Positions 35,726-44,894 of a DNA stretch of 64,000 nt are shown here, piece after piece. This DNA comes from Pseudomonas sp. ERMR1:02 (GTDB lineage: Bacteria; Pseudomonadota; Gammaproteobacteria; Pseudomonadales; Pseudomonadaceae): NCBI RefSeq assembly GCF_002277815.1, contig NZ_NKJI01000024.1:19562-83561 (forward strand), written 5' to 3'. The notes beneath the pieces are model-generated. The model searched no databases. It was not told the origin of the DNA and worked only from the letters and a program-made list of their open reading frames with translations. A program made the position numbers and the translations under genes. Positions within the stretch are counted from its first letter, which is position 1. Every line of letters starts with the position of its first letter.

Positions 35726-36343
35726 TCAGGCGACCGACGCAAGCGCTGGCACACCACTGTGAAAGCGAAACTCCACATCCGGCGACTCAATCAACTCCTG
35801 TTCTGCAGCACGAACCTTATCGATTATCTGAGCAATGTCCTTGGCATCCCCATACTGATAAGCCAGTTTCAGATAGCCCTGGAAATGCCGAGCCTCGCTT
35901 TTCAGCAGGCCGAAGTAGAACTTGCCCAGTTCTTCGTCCAGATGCGGCACCAGTGCCTCGAAACGCTCGCAACTGCGGGCCTCGATGAACGCGCCGACCA
36001 CCAGTGTATCCACCAGCTTCACCGGTTCGTGACTGCGCACCACTTTGCGCAGCCCCGAAGCGTAACGCCCGGCGGACAACTGGCGCAGCTCGATCTTGCG
36101 CTTTTTCATCAGGCGCATGACTTGTTCGTGGTGCACCAGCTCTTCCCGGGCCAGTCGCGACATCATGTTGATCAGGTCGACGTGGGAGTGATATTTGGCA
36201 ATCAGGCTCAGCGCGGTGCTGGCCGCCTTGAATTCGCAATTCTTGTGGTCGACCAGCAGGGTTTCCTGATCGGCGAGCGCGGCCTGGATCCAGCCGTCAG
36301 GGGTGCGACAGCCAAGGAATTCGTGAATTTCGGGAAGGATCAT
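35726..36343 (-). CDS. miaE: MiaE: tRNA 2-methylthio-N6-isopentenyladenosine-37 hydroxylase
   Basis: The 205-aa ferritin-like protein has the di-iron ligand helices of MiaE: REELVHHEQVMRLM (about residues 67-80), EARSCERFEAL and EARHFQGYLKL. It hydroxylates the isopentenyl group of ms2i6A37 in tRNAs that read UNN codons, with oxygen as co-substrate. The start at 36343 (MILPEIHEFLG) matches MiaE; an in-frame ATG three codons upstream is possible. It converges on the trypsin-like gene. Confidence 0.9.
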   Translation of the reverse strand: MILPEIHEFLGCRTPDGWIQAALADQETLLVDHKNCEFKAASTALSLIAKYHSHVDLINMMSRLAREELVHHEQVMRLMKKRKIELRQLSAGRYASGLRKVVRSHEPVKLVDTLVVGAFIEARSCERFEALVPHLDEELGKFYFGLLKSEARHFQGYLKLAYQYGDAKDIAQIIDKVRAAEQELIESPDVEFRFHSGVPALASVA

Positions 36344-36506
36344 GGGGCCCACGGGATAAAAGGTCTAAAACGAAGGGCGCCGATTATACCGGCCTGCCGA
36401 CAGACCACCAGTCGCCGGGCGTTGATATGTATCAACACACCGGTCGACGGGCAGCAACTATAGTTGTGCAACGCCGTGCTTTTTTCATTTTCAGGAGATC
36501 CCGCTC

Positions 36507-37370
36507 ATGCAAGCCATACGCAGCATCTTGGTGGTCATCGAACCCGAACACTCGGAAAGCCTGGCGCTCAAACGGGCAAAGTTAATTGCCGGCGTGACCC
36601 AGGCGCATCTGCATCTGCTGGTGTGTGACCCCAGGCATGATCACAGCGCCATGCTGAGCGTGCTCAAGGCCGCTTTGCTCGAGGACGGTTACAGCGTCAC
36701 CACCGAGCAGGCATGGAATCAGAGCCTGCATGAAACCATCGTCGATGTGCAGCAGGCGGAAGGCTGTGGTCTGGTGGTCAAGCAGCATTTTCCCGACAGT
36801 GCGCTGAAAAAGGCGCTGTTGACCCCCGCGGACTGGAAGTTGCTGCGCCACTGCCCGACCCCGGTGCTGCTGGTAAAAACCGCCGGCTCGTGGAAGGACA
36901 AGGTGATTCTGGCGGCCGTCGACGTCGGCAACGCAGATCCTGAACACCGCCACCTGCACAACTCCATCATCGACTCCGGCTATGACATCGCCAGCTTGGC
37001 CAAGGCTCACCTGCATGTAATCAGCGCCCATCCTTCTCCAATGTTGTCTTCACCCGATCCCACGCTGCAGCTCAGCGAAACCATTGAGGCGCGCTATCGC
37101 GAACAGTGCAAAGCGTTCCAGGCGGAATTCGACATCGACGATAAACACCTGCACATCGCGGAAGGTCCGGCGGATGTACTGATTCCGTTCATGGTGCACA
37201 AACTGCAGGCGGCAGTGACGGTGATCGGCACGGTGGCGCGTAGCGGGTTGTCGGGGACGTTGATTGGCAATACGGCGGAAGTGGTGCTTGATGAGGTGGA
37301 AAGTGATGTGTTGGTGCTCAAGCCTCAGGAGGTTGAGGATCATCTGGAGGAGATTGCCGGCAAGCATTGA
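36507..37370 (+). CDS. Tandem universal stress protein (UspA x2)
   Basis: The 287-aa protein holds two UspA domains (about residues 3-140 and 150-280). The first starts IRSILVVIEPEHSESLALKR, and the second ends with the nucleotide-binding pattern GTVARSGLSGTLIGNTAEVV (G-2x-G-9x-G-S/T type). Double-domain Usp proteins of the UspE kind are induced by stress or low oxygen. AGGAGAT stands 8 nt before the ATG. It is divergent from miaE. Confidence 0.88.
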   Translation: MQAIRSILVVIEPEHSESLALKRAKLIAGVTQAHLHLLVCDPRHDHSAMLSVLKAALLEDGYSVTTEQAWNQSLHETIVDVQQAEGCGLVVKQHFPDSALKKALLTPADWKLLRHCPTPVLLVKTAGSWKDKVILAAVDVGNADPEHRHLHNSIIDSGYDIASLAKAHLHVISAHPSPMLSSPDPTLQLSETIEARYREQCKAFQAEFDIDDKHLHIAEGPADVLIPFMVHKLQAAVTVIGTVARSGLSGTLIGNTAEVVLDEVESDVLVLKPQEVEDHLEEIAGKH

Positions 37371-37394
37371 GATTTACGGCGCCAGTTCTATCGC

Positions 37395-37459
37395 CTTCGC
37401 TGGCAAGCCAGGTCCTACAGGGGTACGCGTTCATGTAGGAGCCGGCTTGCTGGCGAAGC
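37395..37459. repeat. REP-like inverted doublet (GTAGGAGCCGGCTTGCTGGCGAA type)
   Basis: CTTCGCTGGCAAGCCAGGTCCTACAG and TGTAGGAGCCGGCTTGCTGGCGAAG lie between the convergent Usp and DUF1289 genes. One arm carries a few mismatches. Confidence 0.8.
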
Positions 37460-37462
37460 TTT

Positions 37463-37933
37463 TCAGCCGCCAAACGCATCCTTGAGGAAACCGGGCGCGA
37501 TATACCGGTGGTAATGCGCCTCGGAGAGCAGGAAAAACTCCCGATCGATGGCATCGCGCAATTCAGGCAGGTTCCACTCGCGGAACTCCGGCAGCAGCAC
37601 CATCCCGTAGGCTTCCAGGTTATTGATGACCCGCGCCCCCCGGGCGATCAACTGGTATGCCCAGCAATAGGCCGACTGATGCGGCACAAAACGGATCTTT
37701 CGTTGCTCCAGCTGGGTTTTCAGCAGCGACGCATCGAAAATTTCGACCTTGGCCGCCATCACTTGGGACAACAGCTGCTCAAGACGCAGCCATACCGCAC
37801 GTTTTTCTTCTTCGTTGTAGCCGTTCCAGTGAATCACTTCATGGTGGAAACGCTTGCAGCCACGGCACACCAGGTCACCGTAGACAGTGGAGCAAAGGCC
37901 GACGCACGGCGTCTTGATGGTCTGATTGGGCAT
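37463..37933 (-). CDS. DUF1289 domain-containing protein
   Basis: The 156-aa protein starts with the DUF1289 cysteine motif, CVGLCSTVYGDLVCRGCKRF (about residues 10-29), probably a metal site, followed by the WNGYNEEEKRAVW helix. It has an extra C-terminal part of about 100 residues. The family is small and uncharacterised. The start at 37933 gives the usual short lead before the first Cys. Confidence 0.82.
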   Translation of the reverse strand: MPNQTIKTPCVGLCSTVYGDLVCRGCKRFHHEVIHWNGYNEEEKRAVWLRLEQLLSQVMAAKVEIFDASLLKTQLEQRKIRFVPHQSAYCWAYQLIARGARVINNLEAYGMVLLPEFREWNLPELRDAIDREFFLLSEAHYHRYIAPGFLKDAFGG

Positions 37934-38131
37934 AGGTAGGCAGAACACGAAAAAGCAAAACAGGCCGGCATGTTAGCCCTTTGTCTGAGATTCATCACCC
38001 CTCAAAGTGCAGGGGCGCAGGGCCTGGCGGGCTTTGGTGACGACCGCCACCAAAGTCCAATAGGTCCTGACTTACCTTTAATTTTTTTTTGCCGTAGAAT
38101 CAGCCTGCCTTTTTAGGCGCCAATGTCCGTT

Positions 38132-38271
38132 AGAAGCTGTTTTCAAAGCGTCACGAGCACAGTCGTTCCTTCAGAGCGGTGTTGGCGATGGGTTTTTCCA
38201 GCGGGGAAAAGCCTAACGCCAACCCTCATCAGCTCCCGTTCTGCAGGCGTAAAACTTTGAAAGCAGCTTCT
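38132..38271 (+). ncRNA. Structured 140-nt leader element upstream of acnB
   Basis: AGAAGCTGTTTTCAAAG (38132-38148) and CTTTGAAAGCAGCTTCT (38255-38271) pair over 17 positions with one G-U wobble. Inside, GTTGGCG (38181-38187) pairs with CGCCAAC (38217-38223), enclosing a further GG-TTTTTCC / GGGGAAAA-CC stem. The element ends 120 nt before the acnB start. It could be a cis-regulatory leader, a small RNA or a MITE-like inverted-repeat element. The 37934-38131 stretch before it holds a T-rich run (38081-38090) and probably the promoter. Confidence 0.5.
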
Positions 38272-38391
38272 GTAAGGAATTGTCGGTAATTCTGGCTAAG
38301 TGGCCCACAACGCCCTGCAGCGCATGAGTACGGCAATTTCGGGATGAGCGTCCCGGACACCCATTTGGGACCACTGATGAGGGTAATAACT

Positions 38392-40992
38392 GTGCTTGAA
38401 GCCTACCGCAAACATATCGAAGAGCGCGCAGCACTGGGTATCGTTCCCCAGCCGCTTAACGCCGAACAAACTGCAGGCCTGGTCGAGCTGCTGAAAAATC
38501 CCCCGGCTGGCGAAGAAGCTTTCCTCGTTGACCTGATCACCAATCGCATTCCACCAGGCGTGGACGAAGCTGCCTATGTCAAGGCCGGTTTCCTGTCTGC
38601 CTTGGCCAAGGGCGAAGTCTCCTCCCCTCTGCTGGACAAGAAGCGCGCTGTTGAACTGCTCGGCACCATGCAGGGCGGCTACAACATCGTGACCCTGGTT
38701 GACCTGCTGGACGACGCCGAGCTGGCGCCAGTCGCTGCCGCGCAACTCAAGCACACCCTGTTGATGTTCGACGCCTTCCACGACGTGGCCGAAAAAGCCA
38801 AGAACGGTAACGTTCACGCTCAAGGCGTGCTGCAATCCTGGGCTGATGGCGAGTGGTTCAAGAACCGCCCGACTCTGGCCGACAAGATCAGCCTGCGCGT
38901 GTTCAAGGTGACTGGCGAGACCAACACCGACGACCTGTCCCCTGCTCCTGATGCCTGGTCCCGCCCGGACATCCCGCTGCACGCCCTGGCCATGCTGAAA
39001 ATGGCTCGCGACGGCATCGTGCCAGACGCACAAGGCGTCACTGGCCCAATGAAGCAGATCGAAGAAATGCGCAACGCCGGCTTCCCGATCGCCTACGTAG
39101 GCGACGTGGTCGGTACCGGTTCTTCGCGTAAATCGGCCACCAACTCGGTACTGTGGTTCTTCGGCGACGACGTTCCTTACGTGCCGAACAAGCGTGCCGG
39201 CGGTTTCTGCTTCGGCAGCAAGATCGCTCCGATCTTCTACAACACCATGGAAGATGCTGGCGCACTGCCTATCGAATTCGACGTTTCCAACATGCACATG
39301 GGCGACGTGATCGACCTGTACCCGCATGCTGGCAAAGTCTGCAAGCACGGCACCGACGAAGTCCTGACCACCTTCGAAATGAAGACCCCGGTTCTGTTGG
39401 ACGAAGTACGTGCCGGCGGCCGTATTCCGCTGATCATCGGCCGTGGCCTGACCGAGAAGGCTCGCGCCGAGCTGGGTCTGCCACCGTTCGACCTGTTCAA
39501 GAAGCCGGAAGCACCGGCCGAAAGCACCAAGGGTTTCACCCTGGCGCAGAAAATGGTCGGCAAGGCGTGTGGCGTAGTGGGTGTGCGTCCTGGCACCTAC
39601 TGCGAACCGAAAATGACCACCGTGGGTTCTCAGGACACCACCGGTCCTATGACCCGTGACGAGCTGAAAGACCTGGCGTGCCTGGGCTTCTCGGCCGATC
39701 TGGTCATGCAGTCGTTCTGCCACACCGCGGCTTATCCGAAGCCGATCGACGTCACCACCCACCACACCCTGCCTGACTTCATCATAACCCGCGGCGGCGT
39801 TTCCCTGCGTCCGGGCGACGGCATCATCCACTCGTGGTTGAACCGTATGCTGCTGCCAGACACTGTCGGTACCGGTGGTGACTCGCACACCCGTTTCCCG
39901 ATGGGCATTTCGTTCCCTGCCGGTTCCGGTCTGGTCGCGTTCGCCGCAGCCACTGGCGTTATGCCGCTGGACATGCCGGAATCGATCCTGGTGCGCTTCA
40001 AAGGCAAAATGCAACCGGGCGTCACCCTGCGTGACCTGGTTCATGCCATTCCTTACTTCGCGATTCAGTCGGGCCTGTTGACCGTCGAGAAGAAAGGCAA
40101 GAAAAACGCTTTCTCCGGCCGCATCCTGGAGATCGAAGGCCTGGACAACCTGAGCATCGAACAGGCTTTCGAGCTGTCCGACGCCTCGGCCGAACGTTCG
40201 GCTGCCGGTTGCACCATCAAGCTGTCGAAAGAGTCGATCACCGAGTACCTGCAATCGAACATCACCTTGCTGCGCTGGATGATTGGCGAAGGCTACGGCG
40301 ATGTACGTACTCTGGAACGTCGCGCTCAAGCGATGGAAGCCTGGATCGCCAACCCTGAGTTGATGGTTGCCGATGCCGACGCGGAATACGCCGAAGTCAT
40401 CGAAATCGACCTGGCCGACATCAAGGAGCCAGTACTCTGCGCGCCGAACGATCCGGACGACGCCCGTCTGCTGTCCAGCGTTGCTGGCGAGAAGATCGAC
40501 GAAGTGTTCATCGGTTCCTGCATGACCAACATTGGTCACTTCCGCGCCGCCGGTAAACTGCTGGAACAGGTCAAGGGTCAGCTGCCTACCCGTCTGTGGC
40601 TGTCGCCGCCGACCAAGATGGACGCTCACCAGTTGACCGAAGAAGGCTACTACGGCATCTACGGCAAGGCTGGCGCGCGCATGGAAATGCCAGGCTGCTC
40701 GCTGTGCATGGGTAACCAGGCACGTGTAGAGCCGAATTCGACTGTTGTGTCGACTTCGACCCGTAACTTCCCGAACCGTCTGGGTGACGGCGCAAACGTC
40801 TACCTGGCTTCGGCCGAGCTGGCGTCCGTGGCTTCCATCCTGGGTCGCCTGCCGACCGTCGAGGAGTACATGGAATACGCTGGCAAGATCGACAGCATGG
40901 CGGCCGATGTCTACCGCTACCTGTCCTTCGACCAGATCGCCGAGTTCCGTGAAGCTGCAGCGAACGCCAACATTCCGGTCGTTCAAGCCTAA
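38392..40992 (+). CDS. acnB: Aconitate hydratase B
   Basis: The 866-aa protein is AcnB over its whole length: an N-terminal HEAT-like domain (LEAYRKHIEERAALGIVP), a swivel domain with GDVVGTGSSRKSATNS, and the 4Fe-4S ligands in GSCMTNIGHF and CSLCMGN. It interconverts citrate and isocitrate in the TCA cycle. The start is taken as GTG at 38392, because AcnB begins right at M-LEAYRKH and TGAGGG lies about 8 nt upstream. An intrinsic terminator follows, so it is a single-gene unit. Apo-AcnB is known in enterics to bind RNA, which is of interest given the folded leader. Confidence 0.96.
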   Translation: MLEAYRKHIEERAALGIVPQPLNAEQTAGLVELLKNPPAGEEAFLVDLITNRIPPGVDEAAYVKAGFLSALAKGEVSSPLLDKKRAVELLGTMQGGYNIVTLVDLLDDAELAPVAAAQLKHTLLMFDAFHDVAEKAKNGNVHAQGVLQSWADGEWFKNRPTLADKISLRVFKVTGETNTDDLSPAPDAWSRPDIPLHALAMLKMARDGIVPDAQGVTGPMKQIEEMRNAGFPIAYVGDVVGTGSSRKSATNSVLWFFGDDVPYVPNKRAGGFCFGSKIAPIFYNTMEDAGALPIEFDVSNMHMGDVIDLYPHAGKVCKHGTDEVLTTFEMKTPVLLDEVRAGGRIPLIIGRGLTEKARAELGLPPFDLFKKPEAPAESTKGFTLAQKMVGKACGVVGVRPGTYCEPKMTTVGSQDTTGPMTRDELKDLACLGFSADLVMQSFCHTAAYPKPIDVTTHHTLPDFIITRGGVSLRPGDGIIHSWLNRMLLPDTVGTGGDSHTRFPMGISFPAGSGLVAFAAATGVMPLDMPESILVRFKGKMQPGVTLRDLVHAIPYFAIQSGLLTVEKKGKKNAFSGRILEIEGLDNLSIEQAFELSDASAERSAAGCTIKLSKESITEYLQSNITLLRWMIGEGYGDVRTLERRAQAMEAWIANPELMVADADAEYAEVIEIDLADIKEPVLCAPNDPDDARLLSSVAGEKIDEVFIGSCMTNIGHFRAAGKLLEQVKGQLPTRLWLSPPTKMDAHQLTEEGYYGIYGKAGARMEMPGCSLCMGNQARVEPNSTVVSTSTRNFPNRLGDGANVYLASAELASVASILGRLPTVEEYMEYAGKIDSMAADVYRYLSFDQIAEFREAAANANIPVVQA

Positions 40993-41007
40993 CGTTACAC
41001 AGCAATG

Positions 41008-41045
41008 AAAAACGCCGCCCATCGTCAGATGAGCGGCGTTTTTTT
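41008..41045 (+). terminator. Intrinsic terminator of acnB
   Basis: AAAAACGCCGC and GCGGCGTTTTT form an 11-bp stem, extended by CATC/GATG, followed by a T run. Confidence 0.9.
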
Positions 41046-41065
41046 ATACCTGTACATTGATCAAA

Positions 41066-41092
41066 TGTGGGAGCGGCGGTGCCGCTCCCACA
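41066..41092. repeat. Single REP-like palindrome
   Basis: TGTGGGAGCGGC-GGT-GCCGCTCCCACA lies in the 100-nt gap between the convergent acnB and SulP genes. Confidence 0.8.
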
Positions 41093-41094
41093 GG

Positions 41095-42813
41095 TCATGC
41101 GTTCAATTCGAGCGCCTGCTGCACCGCACCGTCCACACTCAACCCACTCAGAATCACGCCTGTGGCCTGCACTTCGGGGAGCTCCGATAGCGCGCTTAGC
41201 ACTTTCTCCTTAAGACGAGCCAGAATCAGCCGCTTGCCTTCGAGATGCACACGCACAAAAAACTCCTGCATCGCCTCAATGCTGGTGCCATCCAGATCAG
41301 GCGACTCTTCCAGACTGATAATCACCGTATGAATCGGCGCTTGTGAATGCCGAATCAAGTGCAAGGCTGCGCCGAGAATCCGCTCGACGTTGGCAAAGAA
41401 CAACGCTTCGCCCGGACGGACAATCAGCACGCCCGGTTCCGTTTTCGCCGTTGGATGTCGTTGCAGGTCGACAAAATCGTGGCTGTCATCAATGCGGCCG
41501 AGAATCTGGATATCCGCTGCCGACATTTGCCTGAGCATCAACAACACACTGATTGCCACCGCCACCAGCAAACCGTCGAGTACACCCAACACCAATACCG
41601 CCCCCACGGCGCAAATCACCAACAGTCGGTCACGATGCCAGATGAAATAGCGCCCCAGCGGTTGCAGGCTCAAGCCACGACCCAGTGCGTGGATGACGAT
41701 GGCGGCGAGGATCGGCTCCGGCGTCAGGGCGATAAAAGGCAGCACTGTCAAGACGATGAGCAACACCACCAGCGCCGCCACGCCACCGGCCAGGCGCGAG
41801 GTCGCGCCTGCGGCCTCATTGGCTGATGTCGCCGAATACCCTGCTCCCACGGGCATGCCGTGGAACAGGCCGGACAGCAGATTGGAAGCACCGAGCGCCA
41901 GCAGGTCCCGGTTTGACGTGATGCGATCACCGTGTTTAAGCGCGTAGGAACTGATGGAACCGTAGGACTCCGCGTACAGGATCATCACCATGGCAAACGC
42001 CAGTTCACCCAGACGCAACCAGTCAGCGAACGGCAGCACCGGAAACCTTGGCACGTCCAGGCTGAGGTCGATCACCCCGATCAACTTCACCCCATACGCC
42101 GGCAGGTTCAGCCAATGGCCAGCGGCGATGCCAATCACCACCACCAGCAAACCGCCGGGAAGGCGTCGAAACCTTGCAAACAGCCGTAACAACACCAAAG
42201 CCACGGCGGCAACACCGACTGCGACCCAATTCCATTGCGGCAGTTGTTCGAGCAGTTGCGGCAGAAACCGTACCAGGTTGGCATCGTTCAGATGCACACC
42301 AACCACACTGGCGATCTGCTTGAAAATGATGGTCAGCGCCAGGCCGAAGGCAAAACCGCGCAACACGGGTTTGGCGATGAACGACGTCACGCTGCCGAAT
42401 TTGAACAGACCGGCCAGCAAAAACAATACACCGGTCATCAGCACCAGTCCGATCGCCAGGGTCGAGCGCAATTGCGGGTCGCCATTGGCCAGAGTCGCGG
42501 TCGCGGCAGCCAGGACGGCGGCTGACGATGAGGTCGCCGACACAATGGCAAAGCGGCTGGTGCCGAATAGGCCATAGCACAACAATCCGGCGAACAGGGC
42601 GATGACTCCGGCCTGGGGGGCGAGTGCCGCAATGCTCGAGTAAGCGACCGCTTCGGGCAACAGCAGACCGGCAATCGACAACCCGGCCAGCAGGTCCTGC
42701 CATCGATTGGGTTGCTCGGAGGGGTTTTGAGGCGAGGCGCTAGACAATCCGCTGTCTCCAGGCGAAAAAAAGCCGCTGCACGTATAACGCGCAACGGCCA
42801 CTGTAGCTGTCAT
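41095..42813 (-). CDS. SulP family anion permease with STAS domain
   Basis: The 572-aa protein starts with the SulP signature (WQDLLAGLSIAGLLLPEAVA, about residues 36-55), has about 12-14 membrane segments with GLFHGMPVGAGYSATSANEA, and ends in a cytoplasmic STAS domain (about 455-570, including PDLDGTSIEAM). SulP proteins carry sulfate, bicarbonate or dicarboxylates; the substrate is not evident. The start at 42813 was chosen because the sequence before it is unlike the family and runs into the next gene. Confidence 0.87.
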   Translation of the reverse strand: MTATVAVARYTCSGFFSPGDSGLSSASPQNPSEQPNRWQDLLAGLSIAGLLLPEAVAYSSIAALAPQAGVIALFAGLLCYGLFGTSRFAIVSATSSSAAVLAAATATLANGDPQLRSTLAIGLVLMTGVLFLLAGLFKFGSVTSFIAKPVLRGFAFGLALTIIFKQIASVVGVHLNDANLVRFLPQLLEQLPQWNWVAVGVAAVALVLLRLFARFRRLPGGLLVVVIGIAAGHWLNLPAYGVKLIGVIDLSLDVPRFPVLPFADWLRLGELAFAMVMILYAESYGSISSYALKHGDRITSNRDLLALGASNLLSGLFHGMPVGAGYSATSANEAAGATSRLAGGVAALVVLLIVLTVLPFIALTPEPILAAIVIHALGRGLSLQPLGRYFIWHRDRLLVICAVGAVLVLGVLDGLLVAVAISVLLMLRQMSAADIQILGRIDDSHDFVDLQRHPTAKTEPGVLIVRPGEALFFANVERILGAALHLIRHSQAPIHTVIISLEESPDLDGTSIEAMQEFFVRVHLEGKRLILARLKEKVLSALSELPEVQATGVILSGLSVDGAVQQALELNA

Positions 42814-42842
42814 TCCGGCACGACGCGAGCCGCGCCGAACGA

Positions 42843-44123
42843 TCACGCACTCAGCGAATAGATCAACGCCGAAATCGCCACCAGACCTACCGCCACCACA
42901 AACACGTTCGACGCCTGGCCGCGATAGCGCGCCATGGCCGGCACCTTGCGGATGGCGTACATCGGCATCAAGAACAGGATCGAAGCAATCACCGGGCCGC
43001 CCAGGGTTTCGATCATGCCGAGGATGCTCGGGTTCAGGGTGGCGACGATCCAGCACACCACCAGCATGAAAGCGGCGGTCATACGGTCAAGGGTCTTCGC
43101 CGACGGACGTTTGCCACTTTTGACGATCAAACCCTTGAGGCCTTCGCTGGCGCCGATGTAGTGCCCCAGGAACGACTTGGAAATGGCCACGAACGCAATC
43201 AACGGCGCCGCGAAGGCGATGGTCGGGTTGCTGAAGTGGTTGGCCAGGTACGACAGGATCGACAGGTTCTGCGCTTTGGCTTCGGCCAGTTGCGCCGGCG
43301 TCAAGGTCAGTACGCAGCTGAAGACGAAGAACAGCACCATCACCACCATCAATGCGTGCGCGCGGGACAGGATCTGCGAGCTGCGCTGTTCGGCGTGATC
43401 GCCGTAACGACGCTTCTGGTCCACCGCAAACGCCGAGATGATCGGCGAGTGGTTGAACGAGAACACCATCACCGGAATCGCCAGCCACAGGGTATGCAGC
43501 AACGCCGACGGCTCAGGCAGCGTGCTGGCCGTGGTCAGGATGCCGCCGTTCCAATGGGGAATCAGGAACACCGCAAGGAACAGCAACGCAACGATAAACG
43601 GGTAAACCATCAGGCTCATGGCCTTGATGATCATCTGTTCGCCGCAGCGCACAACCGCCAGCAGGCCGAGGATCAGCACCAGCGACAGCACCGCGCGCGG
43701 TGGCGGCGTGATGTGCAGTTGATGTTCGAGGAAGCTGCCCACGGTGTTGGTCAGGGCGACGCTGTAGATCAGCAGGATCGGGAAGATCGCGAAAAAGTAC
43801 AACAACGTGATCAACGCGCCAGCCTTGATGCCGAAATGCTCTTCTACGACTTCAGTGATATCAGCACCTTCACGGCCGGACAACACGAAACGGGTCAGGC
43901 CACGGTGTGCGTAGAAGGTCATCGGGAACGCCAGCAACGCCAGGACCAACAGCGGCCAGAAGCCGCCCAGGCCTGCGTTGATCGGTAAAAACAGGGTGCC
44001 CGCACCAATCGCCGTGCCAAACAGGCCCAGCATCCAGGTGGTGTCTTGGCGATTCCAGCTCGAAAGGGTCGCTGGTGTCGCTGCTACATAGCGTTCGTTG
44101 ACGCTATTGGCCTGATCATTCAT
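42843..44123 (-). CDS. HAAAP family serine/threonine transporter (SdaC-like)
   Basis: The 426-residue protein has 11 or so membrane segments. The TM1 motif DTTWMLGLFGTAIGAGTLFL and the later MVFSFNHSPIISAFAVDQ are typical of SdaC/TdcC proteins that import serine or threonine with protons. GGAG stands 9 nt before the ATG at 44123. The SulP gene follows 29 nt downstream on the same strand, so the two may be co-transcribed. Confidence 0.88.
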   Translation of the reverse strand: MNDQANSVNERYVAATPATLSSWNRQDTTWMLGLFGTAIGAGTLFLPINAGLGGFWPLLVLALLAFPMTFYAHRGLTRFVLSGREGADITEVVEEHFGIKAGALITLLYFFAIFPILLIYSVALTNTVGSFLEHQLHITPPPRAVLSLVLILGLLAVVRCGEQMIIKAMSLMVYPFIVALLFLAVFLIPHWNGGILTTASTLPEPSALLHTLWLAIPVMVFSFNHSPIISAFAVDQKRRYGDHAEQRSSQILSRAHALMVVMVLFFVFSCVLTLTPAQLAEAKAQNLSILSYLANHFSNPTIAFAAPLIAFVAISKSFLGHYIGASEGLKGLIVKSGKRPSAKTLDRMTAAFMLVVCWIVATLNPSILGMIETLGGPVIASILFLMPMYAIRKVPAMARYRGQASNVFVVAVGLVAISALIYSLSA

Positions 44124-44281
44124 CCGGTGGGATCTCCACATTCCGGTCACTTGCCACCCGGCCAGAACGCGTCGGAGTACCCGACAGGCAGCGCCCTGGC
44201 CGAAACAAGCGCGCGATTCTCCGGGATTAATGAGCAGAAGCAAAGACTTAGGTGAGGAACGGTGGTGCCAGATTGAAACCC

Positions 44282-44382
44282 TGTAGGAGCGAGCTTGCTC
44301 GCGAAAAACCCCAGGACACCGCGCTTACCCAGGCAGCCCGCGCCAATATTGACGCCCATCGCGAGCAAGCTCGCTCCTACAG
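44282..44382. repeat. REP-like inverted doublet
   Basis: TGTAGGAGCGAGCTTGCTCGCGA and TCGCGAGCAAGCTCGCTCCTACA are separated by about 55 nt. The 358-nt gap between the SdaC-like and tautomerase genes holds this doublet and presumably both promoters; nothing else was seen. Confidence 0.88.
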
Positions 44383-44481
44383 GGAGTTGTGCAATGTCTA
44401 CCACCACCCGACGACCCGCACTTGATAAAGGTCATTCATAATGTATTTTTAATGATCCCACTCTCGATCTGGAGTCATCCC

Positions 44482-44865
44482 ATGCCACTAGTTCGCGTCG
44501 AAATCAAAAAGCAACAGGACCCCACCTACGCCAAACGCATCGGCCAACTGATCTACGCCGCCATGCACAGCACCATTGGCGTGCCCAAAGACGATAACTT
44601 CCAGATCCTCGCCGAACACGATGAGCATCACTTCGTCTTTGATCCGCAATACCTGGGCATCCAGCGCACCGACAACCTGGTGGTGATCCAGATCACCCTG
44701 AGCGAAGGTCGCACCGTCGAGCAGAAGAAACTTCTCTACAAGACCATCGCCGAAAGCCTGAACAAAGAACTATCGGTGCGCCTGGAGGATGTTTTCATTA
44801 ATCTGGTGGAAGTGAAGAAAGAAAACTGGTCGTTCGGCAACGGCATCGCCCAGTACGCCCTCTGA
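44482..44865 (+). CDS. Tautomerase family protein
   Basis: The 127-aa protein begins Met-Pro (MPLVRVEIKKQQDPTYAKRI), leaving the N-terminal Pro that is the general base in the 4-oxalocrotonate tautomerase superfamily. It is the longer 'tautomerase family' form, with LSEGRTVEQKKLLYKTIAES in the second half. GGAG lies 7 nt before the ATG. A TetR regulator gene follows 29 nt later, an arrangement that suggests co-regulation in handling an enol/keto or halogenated compound. Confidence 0.86.
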   Translation: MPLVRVEIKKQQDPTYAKRIGQLIYAAMHSTIGVPKDDNFQILAEHDEHHFVFDPQYLGIQRTDNLVVIQITLSEGRTVEQKKLLYKTIAESLNKELSVRLEDVFINLVEVKKENWSFGNGIAQYAL

Positions 44866-44894
44866 TTTTCAATTTTGATACCTGCGAGCCGCCA

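Noticed and set aside
38296..41022. 908-codon open frame antisense to acnB.
   Set aside because: It mirrors acnB codon structure (high-GC shadow), lacks any family likeness and has no ribosome site. acnB is certain.
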